Source: Microbacterium sp. A20
Lineage (GTDB): Bacteria; Actinomycetota; Actinomycetes; Actinomycetales; Microbacteriaceae
Reading direction: 5' to 3'
Assembly (NCBI RefSeq): GCF_004794515.1
Contig: NZ_SSDF01000037.1
Span: forward strand, 1 to 50,485
DNA: 50,485 nucleotides
In this document: one piece after another, positions 1 to 7,744 of the stretch
Layout of the letters: every line of letters starts with the position of its first letter
Numbering within the stretch: position 1 is the first letter of the stretch
Notes under the pieces: model-generated
Databases searched by the model: none
What the model saw: the letters and a program-made list of their open reading frames with translations, nothing else
What the model was told of the DNA's origin: nothing
Position numbers and translations under genes: made by a program

Positions 1-1
1 G

Positions 2-346
2 GCGCCGTCGCGCGAACCCGTCGCGCGCTTCACGGCGGTGCAGATGGAGGCCCTGCTGGTCGAGCTCGGCGACCTGGTCCGCGCCCGCGGCGACCAGCCG
101 ACCGGCCCCGTCGCACAGCTCCTGGCACAGGACCGGGAGAAGGGCACTCACCTGGTGGAGACTCTGCGGGCCTGGCTCGACGCCTTCGGCGACGTGGCGG
201 TGGCGGCCGGCCGGGTGTACACGCACCCCAACACGTTCCGGTATCGGCTGCGCCGGCTGTCGGAGATCAGCGGGCTGGACCTGACCGACCCGGAGGCGCG
301 GTTCTCCGCGATGGTGCAGCTGCGGCTGCTCGTGCCCGGCGACTGA
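2..346 (+). CDS. PucR-family transcriptional regulator, C-terminal fragment (5' end outside window)
   Basis: The frame is open from the first bases of the window and ends in TGA, so only the last ~114 residues are present. The segment VYTHPNTFRYRLRRLSEI is the helix-turn-helix signature of PucR/CdaR-type regulators (HTH_30), in which the DNA-binding domain is C-terminal and follows a GGDEF-like or sensory region. The target genes cannot be told from this fragment. It ends about 200 bases before a separately started Lrp/AsnC gene, so the two are probably independent units. Confidence 0.8.
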   Translation, partial: APSREPVARFTAVQMEALLVELGDLVRARGDQPTGPVAQLLAQDREKGTHLVETLRAWLDAFGDVAVAAGRVYTHPNTFRYRLRRLSEISGLDLTDPEARFSAMVQLRLLVPGD

Positions 347-510
347 GGAGACGGGGCCGGCTGAGGCTCGTGGCCCGTCGCCGTCGACACCCGGCGTGTG
401 CGGCTTGTGGCCTTCCGTCGAGTGCGCGTGATGCCCGCTCGTGGCCGGCATCCTGCGTTCTGACAGATATCTCACCACGAGATGCGCATTCAGACCATAG
501 AGTGATTTCC
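347..510. other. intergenic region between PucR-type and Lrp-type regulator genes
   Basis: No coding potential is apparent on either strand. It holds the presumed promoter of the downstream Lrp/AsnC gene, but I could not assign convincing -35 and -10 boxes. The only clear structure is the palindrome that begins at 511, annotated separately. Confidence 0.4.
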
Positions 511-531
511 GATTGATCGATCCGATCAATC
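511..531. promoter_or_regulatory. palindromic operator candidate upstream of Lrp/AsnC gene
   Basis: The arms GATTGATCG (511-519) and CGATCAATC (523-531) are a perfect 9-bp inverted repeat around a 3-base centre. It lies 24 bases before the preferred GTG start of the AsnC-type gene. Lrp/AsnC proteins commonly autoregulate by binding dyad sites in their own promoter, so this is the natural candidate site. The role is inferred; the symmetry is seen directly. Confidence 0.6.
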
Positions 532-554
532 TTGACCGCGCGAGGAAGGCGACG

Positions 555-1025
555 GTGATCGAAATGGCCACTCTCGATGAGACCGACCGGAGGATCCTCG
601 GGGTCCTCGACACGGACCCCCGGCGTCCGGTCGCCCTGATCGCCCAGGATCTGGGCCTCGCCCGCGGCACCGTGCACGCACGGCTCGATCGACTCGAGTC
701 CGGTGGATACCTGCGCGCGCACAGCTCCCGCATCCTCCCGCAGGCGCTGGGCCGCGGCGTCGCGGCCTCGATCCTCGTCGAGCTCGATCAGCACAAGATC
801 ACCGCCGCGATCGACGCGCTCAGTCGCGTACCCGAGGTTCTGGAGTGCTTCGCCCCCGCCGGCGACACCGACCTGCTGCTGCGGGTCGTCGCGAAGGACC
901 CGGACGACCTCTACCGGGTGGCCGAGGTGGTGCGACTGTGCCCCGGCATCCTCCGCACCTCGACGAGCCTGTTCCTGCGCGAAGTGATCCCCTACCGAGT
1001 GAGCGCACTGCTGAACGCGGAGTAG
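555..1025 (+). CDS. Lrp/AsnC family transcriptional regulator
   Basis: A 156-residue protein with the standard Lrp/AsnC layout: an N-terminal winged HTH (LDETDRRILGVL onward, with LARGTVHARLDRLESGGYL as the recognition region) and a C-terminal RAM/ligand-binding domain (VPEVLECFAPAGDTDLLLRV). These proteins respond to amino acids and form octamers. I chose GTG 555 because GAGGAAGG lies 5 bases upstream. The frame is also open to a TTG at 513, but that codon falls inside the palindrome at 511-531 and has no ribosome binding site. No co-transcribed target follows: the next gene, ispE, is on the other strand and converges with it. The ligand is unknown. Confidence 0.9.
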   Translation: MIEMATLDETDRRILGVLDTDPRRPVALIAQDLGLARGTVHARLDRLESGGYLRAHSSRILPQALGRGVAASILVELDQHKITAAIDALSRVPEVLECFAPAGDTDLLLRVVAKDPDDLYRVAEVVRLCPGILRTSTSLFLREVIPYRVSALLNAE

Positions 1026-1035
1026 TGCGCGGCGG

Positions 1036-1968
1036 TCAGCCGATGATGCGGGCGCCGGGCACCGGACCGTGCACGTGCAGCGGATCGAGGCCGATATCGC
1101 GCAGGGAGGACTGCACGTCCTGCGCCGTCTCGGGGTTCGGGCAGAGCAGCGCGACCGTGGGGCCGGATCCGGACACGATGCCCTGGAGCGCCCCGGCGGC
1201 GACTCCCTGACGGATCGTCTCGGCGAGGTCGGGCCGCTCGTACAGCGCGGCGGCCTGCAGGTCGTTGTACAGGGTGTCGGCGAGCTGGGCGGGGTCGCCC
1301 GTCCGCAGGGCCTGGAGCACCGGGATCGGCACATCGAGTGACAGCGGCGGGTCGTCGGCGAGAGCGCCCTCTTCCTCCCGCATCAGGTCGAGACGCTCAT
1401 AAACCACCGGCGTCGAGAGTCCCTGGTCGCTCGGGACCAGGATCCAATCGAAGCGGCCGCGTGCGAGCGCCGGATTGAGCTGATCGCCACGGCCGGTGCC
1501 GACCGCCGTGCCGCCGTGCAGAGCGAACGGCACATCGGCGCCGAGACGGGCGGCGAGGTCGTGCAACCGCGCCGGCGACAGCCCCGTGCCCCACAGCGCG
1601 TCGCAGGCGACCAGAGCGGCCGCGGCATCCGCCGACCCACCGCCCATGCCGCCGGCGACCGGAACGCTCTTGCGGATCTCGAGCGCGACGCCGCCCCGAT
1701 GGTCGACGGCGAGCGCGAGGAGTTTGGCGGCGCGCATCGCGAGGTTGCGGTCGTCGAGCGGGACGGAGTCGATGTCCTCCACTCCGGTGACCGTCACCGA
1801 GAAGTCGTCGGCCGGGCGCGCGATCACGTCCTCATACAGCGAGACCGCCTGGAAGACCGTCGCCAGTGCGTGGTAGCCGTCGTCGTGCCGCCCGCCGACC
1901 CCGAGGTAGACGTTGATCTTCCCCGGGGCGCGCACGTGCACGGAATCGGTGAACGCGGCGTGGCTCAT
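1036..1968 (-). CDS. ispE: 4-diphosphocytidyl-2-C-methyl-D-erythritol kinase
   Basis: IspE phosphorylates the 2-hydroxyl of CDP-methylerythritol in the MEP pathway to isoprenoids, in the cytoplasm. The 310-residue protein has the GHMP-kinase signatures: VRAPGKINVYL with the substrate-binding lysine near residue 17, the glycine-rich ATP loop PVAGGMGGGSADAAAAL near 103-119, and the C-terminal IVSGSGPTVALLC loop. Length is normal for actinobacterial IspE. ATG 1968 is chosen because it begins the conserved N-terminus and lies 7 bases after the stop of the upstream aldo/keto reductase, so the gene is probably translationally coupled. Together with rsmA it is the last member of a three-gene unit. 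The rsmA-ispE pairing is conserved in actinobacteria, for example M. tuberculosis Rv1010-Rv1011. Confidence 0.95.
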   Translation of the reverse strand: MSHAAFTDSVHVRAPGKINVYLGVGGRHDDGYHALATVFQAVSLYEDVIARPADDFSVTVTGVEDIDSVPLDDRNLAMRAAKLLALAVDHRGGVALEIRKSVPVAGGMGGGSADAAAALVACDALWGTGLSPARLHDLAARLGADVPFALHGGTAVGTGRGDQLNPALARGRFDWILVPSDQGLSTPVVYERLDLMREEEGALADDPPLSLDVPIPVLQALRTGDPAQLADTLYNDLQAAALYERPDLAETIRQGVAAGALQGIVSGSGPTVALLCPNPETAQDVQSSLRDIGLDPLHVHGPVPGARIIG

Positions 1969-1975
1969 GATGGGG

Positions 1976-3043
1976 TCACAGCTCCGAGGACTTCGCCCAC
2001 AGGTTGACGTCGATGGCACCCGCGAGCTCGTCGATGCGGGCCAGCTCCTCGGTCGTGAAGGCCGGGCCGTTCACGGCCGCGATGTTCTCGTCGAGCTGCT
2101 CCGGACGCGAGGCCCCGATCAGCGCGGATGCGACGACCGGATTGCGCAATGTCCACTGCAGCGCCAGCTGCGCGAGCGACTGGCCACGCCCCTGCGCGAC
2201 GTCGTTCAGCGACCGCAGGGTCTGCACGGCCTCATCCGTCAGGCGGCCGTCCGGCAGCGAGCCGCGCTTCTGCGCACGCTCGGCCGTGCCGTCGCCGAGG
2301 TACTTGTCGGTGAGCAGCCCCTGTGCCAGCGGGGTGAAGGCGATGGCGCCGAGTCCCGACTGCTCGAGGGTGTCGGTCAGGCCGTCTTCGACCCAGCGGT
2401 TCAGGATCGAGTAGGCCGGCTGGTGGATGACGAGCGGCGTGCCGAGCTCCTTCGCGACGGCGACGGCCTCGGCCGTGCGCTCGGCACTGTAGGAGGAGAT
2501 GCCCACGTAGAGGGCCTTGCCCTGGCGCACGAGCGTGTCGAGCGCGCCCACGGTCTCGGCGATCGGCGTGACCGGGTCGACACGGTGGGAGTAGAAGATG
2601 TCGACGTAGTCGAGGCCCATCCGGGTCAGCGACTGCTCGGCGCTCGCGAGGATGTACTTGCGGCTGGCGAAGTCGCCGTAGGGCCCGGGCCACATGTCCC
2701 AGCCGGCCTTCGACGAGATGATCAGCTCGTCGCGGTACGGGCGGAAGTCCTCGGCGAAGATGCGTCCGAAGTTCTTCTCGGCCGAACCGTAGGGCGGGCC
2801 GTAGTTGTTCGCCAGGTCGAAGTGCGTGATACCGCGGTCGAACGCGTGGCGCAGCAGGGCGCGCTGGTTGTCGAGCGGGATGTTGTCGCCGAAGTTCCAC
2901 CACAGCCCGAGCGAGATCGGGGGCAGGTACAGACCGGACGTGCCGACCTGGCGGTAGGAGAACTGCTGGTAACGGCTCTCGTCCGCCGCGTACGGGCGGT
3001 GCAGCTCGGGGACATCGGGACGGAAGCGGGGGGAGTCGGTCAC
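1976..3043 (-). CDS. aldo/keto reductase (YghZ / L-glyceraldehyde-3-phosphate reductase-like)
   Basis: A 355-residue NADPH-dependent reductase of the AKR superfamily. The catalytic tetrad is visible as Asp76 and Tyr81 (HFDLANNYG), Lys112 (IISSKAGW) and His153 (FYSHRVDP). The N-terminal YRQVGTSGLYLPPISLG and the WWNFGD segment resemble the E. coli YghZ/AKR14 group, which acts on methylglyoxal and L-glyceraldehyde 3-phosphate. The substrate here is not certain. The start is a GTG whose last bases form the TGA of rsmA (GTGA, 4-base overlap), so translation is coupled. It is inserted between rsmA and ispE, which are neighbours in other actinobacteria. Confidence 0.9.
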   Translation of the reverse strand: MTDSPRFRPDVPELHRPYAADESRYQQFSYRQVGTSGLYLPPISLGLWWNFGDNIPLDNQRALLRHAFDRGITHFDLANNYGPPYGSAEKNFGRIFAEDFRPYRDELIISSKAGWDMWPGPYGDFASRKYILASAEQSLTRMGLDYVDIFYSHRVDPVTPIAETVGALDTLVRQGKALYVGISSYSAERTAEAVAVAKELGTPLVIHQPAYSILNRWVEDGLTDTLEQSGLGAIAFTPLAQGLLTDKYLGDGTAERAQKRGSLPDGRLTDEAVQTLRSLNDVAQGRGQSLAQLALQWTLRNPVVASALIGASRPEQLDENIAAVNGPAFTTEELARIDELAGAIDVNLWAKSSEL

Positions 3044-3900
3044 GGTGCCAGATTAGTCCCTGGTGCCTGTGCGGCGATGCGCTGGTAGTCCTCGACCGTG
3101 AGGTCTTCACCACGGGCCGTCGGCGCGACCCCGGCGGCGATCAGCACCTCGGAGGCGGCCGCCGAGCTGCCGAAGATGCCCGACAGCGCCTGACGGAGCA
3201 TCTTGCGACGCTGGTTGAAGGCCGCATCGACGATCTGGAACGTGCGACGCCGCTCCTCCTCCGTGCCGCGTTCCCCTTCGGAGCGGTCGAAGCCCACGAG
3301 CAGGCTGTCGACGTTCGGCACCGGCCAGAACACCTGGCGCGAGACGTTGCCGGAGAGCTTCCACTCGCCGTACCAGGCCGCCTTGACGCTGGGCGAGCCG
3401 TAGATCTTCGAACCCGGCTTGGCGGCCAGCCGCTCGGCGACCTCGGCCTGCACCATCACGACGCCGCGCTGCAGGTACGCGAAGTTCTCGAGGAAGTGCA
3501 GCAGCACCGGGACCGAGACGTTGTACGGCAGATTCGCCACCAGCACGGTGGGCTCCCCCGGCAGTTCGGTGATGCGGAGCGCATCCGCGTCGACGACCGT
3601 GAGCCGGTCGGCCTCGACCCCGTGCTCGGCGGCGGTCTGCGCGAGGCGTGCCGCGAGGCGGTGGTCGATCTCGACGGCGGTGACGGAAGCCCCGGTCTCG
3701 AGGATCGCGAGGGTCAGGGAGCCGAGCCCCGGACCGACCTCGACCACGCGCTCGTGCGGCTGCACACGAGCCGCCTGCACGATCTTGCGGACGGTGTTCG
3801 CGTCGGTGACGAAGTTCTGGCCGAGCTTCTTGGTCGGGGTGACGTCGAGCTCGGCGGCGAGTCGGCGGATCTCGGTGGCGCCGAGCAGGGTGACGGTCAT
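3040..3900 (-). CDS. rsmA: 16S rRNA (adenine1518-N6/adenine1519-N6)-dimethyltransferase
   Basis: RsmA (KsgA) dimethylates two adjacent adenines in the 3'-terminal hairpin of 16S rRNA late in 30S assembly; its loss gives kasugamycin resistance. The 286-residue protein has the family N-terminus KKLGQNFVTD, SAM-binding motif I VVEVGPGLGSLT (residues 53-64), the acidic EIDHRLA motif, and the catalytic NLPYN at 123-127. The C-terminal domain contains QRRKMLRQAL. The frame continues upstream past ATG 3900, but homology begins there. A GACAAT hexamer ends six bases before the start and could be a -10 box. It heads the rsmA - reductase - ispE unit and is divergent from the MFS gene. Confidence 0.96.
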   Translation of the reverse strand: MTVTLLGATEIRRLAAELDVTPTKKLGQNFVTDANTVRKIVQAARVQPHERVVEVGPGLGSLTLAILETGASVTAVEIDHRLAARLAQTAAEHGVEADRLTVVDADALRITELPGEPTVLVANLPYNVSVPVLLHFLENFAYLQRGVVMVQAEVAERLAAKPGSKIYGSPSVKAAWYGEWKLSGNVSRQVFWPVPNVDSLLVGFDRSEGERGTEEERRRTFQIVDAAFNQRRKMLRQALSGIFGSSAAASEVLIAAGVAPTARGEDLTVEDYQRIAAQAPGTNLAP

Positions 3901-3959
3901 CCTGCCATTGTCCCCTACTCTCGCGGTGTCCCCCGCCCGCCGATGTCCCCCGCCGTCAG

Positions 3960-3965
3960 TAGTCT
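3960..3965 (+). promoter_or_regulatory. -10 box for leaderless MFS transporter mRNA
   Basis: TAGTCT is followed by six bases and then the GTG start at 3972, so transcription would begin at or next to the start codon. No Shine-Dalgarno sequence is present. Confidence 0.55.
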
Positions 3966-3971
3966 TCTCTG

Positions 3972-5237
3972 GTGCCCTCCCTCGGTGAACTGATCGCGCC
4001 CCGCCGCATGGGCCGCGATTTCCGCTGGCTCCTCGCGTCGTCGTGGACCAGCAACATCGGCGACGGCGTCGCGCTCGCGGCGGCACCCTTGCTGATCGCC
4101 TCGATGACCTCGTCGCCGATCCTGGTGGCGGCCGGCGCGATCCTGCAGTTCCTCCCCTGGCTGCTGTTCGGGCTGCACGCCGGGGCGATCGCCGACCGCT
4201 TCGACCGACGCCGACTGGTCATGTTCGCCAACGCCGCACGAGCCGTCGTGCTCGCGGCGCTCTGCGTGTTCCTCGTCACGGGCGTCGCGAACATCTGGAT
4301 CGTGCTCGCCGTCGCGTTCCTCTACGGCACCGCCGAGGTCTTCGTCGACACGGCCGGCAGCACGCTGCTGCCGATGCTGGTGAAGCCCGCCGACCTGGGC
4401 ATCGGCAACGCACGACTGCAGGCCGGGTATCTGGTCGCGAACCAGTTCGCCGGCCCGCCGCTGGGCGCGTTCCTGTTCGCCGCGGGCTCCGCGTGGCCCT
4501 TCCTGCTCGAGGTGGTGTGCGTGAGCTTCGCCATCGTCCTCATCTCGCGCATGGCGAAGACGCCCGTCCCGCCCCGCGAGAGCGACACCCATCCGCCCGT
4601 GCACACCGACATCGCCGAGGGCATCCGCTGGCTGTGGCGCAACCCACCGGTGCGCATGCTGGTGCTCATCATCCTGGTCTTCAACATCACCTGGGCGGCG
4701 CCCTGGGGCGTGCTCGTGCTGTACGCGACCGAACACCTGCACATGGGCGCTGTGGGCTACGGAGCGCTCACGACGGCATCCGCGGCGGGCGGCATCCTCG
4801 CCACCCTCAGCTTCGGCTGGCTGGAGCGGCACGTGTCGTTCGCGACACTGATGCGGGTGGTGCTCTCACTCGAAGTGCTCATGCACCTGTCGTTCGCGCT
4901 CACCACGACCGGCTGGGTGGCCCTGGTCATCATGTTCTTCTTCGGCGCCTACGCGTTCGTGTGGGGCACGATCTCCACGACCGTGCGGCAGCGGCTGGTC
5001 CCCGCCGAGCTTCAGGGGCGCGTCGCCTCGGTGAACATGGTCGGGGTGTTCGGCGGCATGGTCGTCGGCCAGGCGCTCGGCGGCGTGATCGCCCAGGTCT
5101 GGGGGCTCACGGCACCCTGGTGGTTCGCCTTCGTCGGCGCGGCGCTCACGCTGCTGCTGGTGTGGAAGCCGATCTCGCAGATCGTGTCGGCGAAGCCGGT
5201 GGACGAACCGGAGAGTCAGTCGGCGAACGAGCCGTAG
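3972..5237 (+). CDS. MFS transporter (MFS_3 / EntS-like drug or siderophore exporter)
   Basis: A 421-residue integral membrane protein with about 12 hydrophobic segments. The loop between TM2 and TM3, GAIADRFDRRRL (71-82), is the MFS motif A. The overall pattern (SSWTSNIGDGVALAAAPLL, TAGSTLLPMLV, ELQGRVASVNMVGVFGGMVVG) matches the MFS_3/transmembrane secretion effector group, which includes the enterobactin exporter EntS and macrolide exporters. The substrate is unknown. The start is GTG 3972, six bases after a TAGTCT -10 box. The 3' end overlaps the convergent tatD gene by 22 bases. In other actinobacteria rpfB occupies the space between tatD and rsmA, so this transporter replaces or displaces it. 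Confidence 0.88.
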   Translation: MPSLGELIAPRRMGRDFRWLLASSWTSNIGDGVALAAAPLLIASMTSSPILVAAGAILQFLPWLLFGLHAGAIADRFDRRRLVMFANAARAVVLAALCVFLVTGVANIWIVLAVAFLYGTAEVFVDTAGSTLLPMLVKPADLGIGNARLQAGYLVANQFAGPPLGAFLFAAGSAWPFLLEVVCVSFAIVLISRMAKTPVPPRESDTHPPVHTDIAEGIRWLWRNPPVRMLVLIILVFNITWAAPWGVLVLYATEHLHMGAVGYGALTTASAAGGILATLSFGWLERHVSFATLMRVVLSLEVLMHLSFALTTTGWVALVIMFFFGAYAFVWGTISTTVRQRLVPAELQGRVASVNMVGVFGGMVVGQALGGVIAQVWGLTAPWWFAFVGAALTLLLVWKPISQIVSAKPVDEPESQSANEP

Positions 5238-6094
5238 ACCCGCAGGGTGTTCTCGGCCAGCTGGGCGCACAGCTCATCGACCTCGATGCCGAGCTCGGCC
5301 GCCATGAAGCGCACCGTGATCGGCACGAGGTAGGGCGCGTTCGGGCGGCCGCGCAGCGGTACGGGAGTGAGGAACGGCGCATCCGTCTCGACGAGGATGC
5401 GGTCGAGCGGGGTGACCTTCAGCGCATCCCGCAGGTTCTGCGCGTTCTTGAAGGTCACGTTGCCCGCGAAGGAGAGGTGGTACCCGGCATCGGCGCAGAT
5501 GCGGGCCATCGCGTCGTCGCCCGAGAAGCAGTGGAACACCGTGCGCTCCGGGGCGCCGACGCGCGTCAGGGTCTCCAGCACCGCATCGTGCGCGTCACGG
5601 TCGTGGATCTGCATCGCGATGCCGTGCTTCTTCGCCAGCGCGATATGCGCCTCGAACGAGGCGAACTGTGGCGCCCGGCGCTCGGGCTCGGTGCGGAAGA
5701 AGTCGAGTCCCGTCTCGCCGATCGCCCGGGTGCGCGGGTGCCCCGCGAGCTCGTCGATCACCGCGATCGCCTCATCCAGGCGCCCTTCTTCCGCATAGGT
5801 CGGCGCGTCGTTCGGGTGGATGGCGACGGCGGCGAGCACGCGCGGATCGGATGCCGCGGCCTCGACCGCCCACCGCGACGACTCGATGTCGCCCGACGCC
5901 TGGATGACGCCGGCGATGCCCACGGCCGCCGCCCGATCGAGCTGCTCGGTCAGCGACAGCGGGTCGTCACCGTCGACGATCTCCAGATGCGCATGGTTGT
6001 CGTACACCGGGACCGTGAGCGGCTCAGGAGCGGCCGGATACTTCAGATCCTTGCGTCCGTCGCCGTCACGGCGCTGCACATACGTGCCCGACAT
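5216..6094 (-). CDS. TatD family metal-dependent deoxyribonuclease/hydrolase
   Basis: A 292-residue TIM-barrel hydrolase. Metal ligands are visible as DNHAH (His34, His36), GETGLDFF (Glu), MQIHDR (His), FHCFSG (His) and VETDAPF (Asp), the standard TatD set. TatD proteins are Mg-dependent 3'-5' exonucleases implicated in DNA repair and turnover. About 20 residues precede the usual start of the barrel. The gene lies 33 bases after the metG stop on the same strand, the conserved metG-tatD arrangement, and is probably co-transcribed with metG. A 15-base-period direct repeat (ACGTGCCCGAC at 6082-6092 and 6097-6107) spans the start codon, so the exact start is less certain than the gene. Confidence 0.93.
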   Translation of the reverse strand: MSGTYVQRRDGDGRKDLKYPAAPEPLTVPVYDNHAHLEIVDGDDPLSLTEQLDRAAAVGIAGVIQASGDIESSRWAVEAAASDPRVLAAVAIHPNDAPTYAEEGRLDEAIAVIDELAGHPRTRAIGETGLDFFRTEPERRAPQFASFEAHIALAKKHGIAMQIHDRDAHDAVLETLTRVGAPERTVFHCFSGDDAMARICADAGYHLSFAGNVTFKNAQNLRDALKVTPLDRILVETDAPFLTPVPLRGRPNAPYLVPITVRFMAAELGIEVDELCAQLAENTLRVYGSFAD

Positions 6095-6127
6095 AGACGT
6101 GCCCGACCTCTCCGTCCCCGACCTGGC

Positions 6128-7705
6128 TCAGGCCGTGGACTCCACCCGCGGGAACAGCGGCGCGAGGCCGTTGACGCTGGTGCCGGGGCGCAGCACACCC
6201 CAGGCTCCGGCCTCGCGGAGCGGCTGGTCCTGCAGACGACCTAGGGTCTCGGCGGCGCCGAGCGCGACCCACAGCTTCTCGGTCGACTGCGGCATCACGG
6301 GCGAGAGCAGCACTGCGAGCGCGCGCAGGCCCTCGGCGCAGGTGTACAGCACGGTGCCGAGGCGCGCGCGCTGGCCCTGGTCGCGAGCGAGCGCCCAGGG
6401 CTCGTTCTCCGTGATGTAGCCGTTGAGCGCATCGACGATCGTCCAGATCGAGGAGATCGCCTCGTCGATGCGGAACTGCGCGACAGCGGCATCCGCGTTC
6501 GACCCGGCGTCCGCGACGATCTTCTGGATCGCGAGGTCCTTCTCGGTGTACTCGGCCGCGGGCGGCACGACGCCCTCGAAGTACTTCTCGATCATCGCCG
6601 TGGTGCGCGAGGCGAGGTTGCCGAAACCGTTCGCGAGCTCGGCCTGGTAGCGGGCCGAAAGGTCTTCCCACGAGAACGAGCCGTCCTGGCCGAACGCGAT
6701 CGCCGAGAGGAAGTAGAAGCGGTACGCGTCGGAGCCGAACACGTCGGTGATCTCGGTCGGCGCGATACCGGTGAGCTTCGACTTCGACATCTTCTCGCCC
6801 CCGACCAGCAGCCAGCCGTGCGCGAAGACGCCCTTGGGCACGTCGAGCCCGGCCGCCATCAGGAGGGCGGGCCAGATCACCGCGTGGAAGCGCAGGATGT
6901 CCTTGCCGACCACGTGGTACGCGGGCCACCGGCGCTCGAACGTCTCCTCATCGGAGCCGTAGCCGACGGCCGTGGCGTAGTTGAGCAGGGCGTCGACCCA
7001 CACGTAGATGACGTGCGACTCGTCCCACGGCAGCGGGATGCCCCAGTCGAAGGTCGAGCGCGAGATCGACAGATCCTTGAGGCCCTGGCTCACGAACGAC
7101 ACGACCTCGTTGCGCGCCGAGTCCGGGCGCACGAAGTCGGGCTGCGTCTTGTACAGCTCGAGCAGGCGGTCCTGGAACTCGCTGAGCTTGAAGAAGTAGT
7201 TCTTCTCCTGCAGCAGCTCCAGCGGCTTCGAGTGGATCGCGCACACCTTCAGCCCCTCGAAGGGACCGGTGCCGTCGACGATCTCCGACTCGGGCTTGAA
7301 CTCCTCGCAGCCCACGCAGTAGAGCGCCTCGTACTCGCCCGCATAGATGTAGCCGCGGTCGTACAGCCGCTGGAAGAACGTCTGCACGTTCGTCTCGTGG
7401 CGCTCCTGCGTCGTGCGGATGAAGTCGTCGTTCGCGACGTCGAGGGTCTTCAGCAGCGGGAACCAGCTCTCGCTGACCAGCTTGTCGACCCACTCCTGAG
7501 GAGTGACGTTGTTCGCCGCCGCGGCACGCAGCATCTTCTGACCGTGCTCGTCGGTGCCGGTGAGCATCCAGGTGTCATCCCCCGCCTGGCGGTGCCACCG
7601 TGCGAGCGTGTCGACGGCCACCGTCGTGTACCCGTGGCCGATGTGCGGCACGTCGGACGGGTAGTAGATGGGCGTGGTGATGTAGAAGGATTCGCCTGCG
7701 GGCAT
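6128..7705 (-). CDS. metG: methionyl-tRNA synthetase
   Basis: A class I aminoacyl-tRNA synthetase of 525 residues that charges tRNA-Met. HIGH is at residues 21-24 (YYPSDVPHIGHGY) and KMSKS at 305-309 (GGEKMSKSKLTG). The connective-peptide region has one CxxC knuckle (C130, C133) and then CAIH in place of a second pair. The anticodon-binding helical domain follows (FQDRLLEL, WVDALLNYATAVGY, and the C-terminal LSPVMPQSTEKLW). There is no C-terminal EMAPII-like dimerisation domain, as in other short actinobacterial MetG proteins. It is preceded by a perfect TAGAAT-6-ATG arrangement and starts a metG-tatD unit. Confidence 0.97.
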   Translation of the reverse strand: MPAGESFYITTPIYYPSDVPHIGHGYTTVAVDTLARWHRQAGDDTWMLTGTDEHGQKMLRAAAANNVTPQEWVDKLVSESWFPLLKTLDVANDDFIRTTQERHETNVQTFFQRLYDRGYIYAGEYEALYCVGCEEFKPESEIVDGTGPFEGLKVCAIHSKPLELLQEKNYFFKLSEFQDRLLELYKTQPDFVRPDSARNEVVSFVSQGLKDLSISRSTFDWGIPLPWDESHVIYVWVDALLNYATAVGYGSDEETFERRWPAYHVVGKDILRFHAVIWPALLMAAGLDVPKGVFAHGWLLVGGEKMSKSKLTGIAPTEITDVFGSDAYRFYFLSAIAFGQDGSFSWEDLSARYQAELANGFGNLASRTTAMIEKYFEGVVPPAAEYTEKDLAIQKIVADAGSNADAAVAQFRIDEAISSIWTIVDALNGYITENEPWALARDQGQRARLGTVLYTCAEGLRALAVLLSPVMPQSTEKLWVALGAAETLGRLQDQPLREAGAWGVLRPGTSVNGLAPLFPRVESTA

Positions 7706-7711
7706 GGAGCA

Positions 7712-7717
7712 ATTCTA
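7712..7717 (-). promoter_or_regulatory. -10 box for leaderless metG mRNA
   Basis: On the minus strand TAGAAT is followed by TGCTCC and then ATG at 7705. This is a near-consensus -10 hexamer at the spacing expected for a leaderless transcript. Confidence 0.6.
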
Positions 7718-7744
7718 GGTGTCCGGGCACGGGTGGTTACGCGC

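Noticed and set aside
513..554. TTG at 513 as the start of the Lrp/AsnC gene.
   Set aside because: It lies within the palindromic operator and lacks a ribosome binding site; GTG 555 has GAGGAAGG at good spacing.
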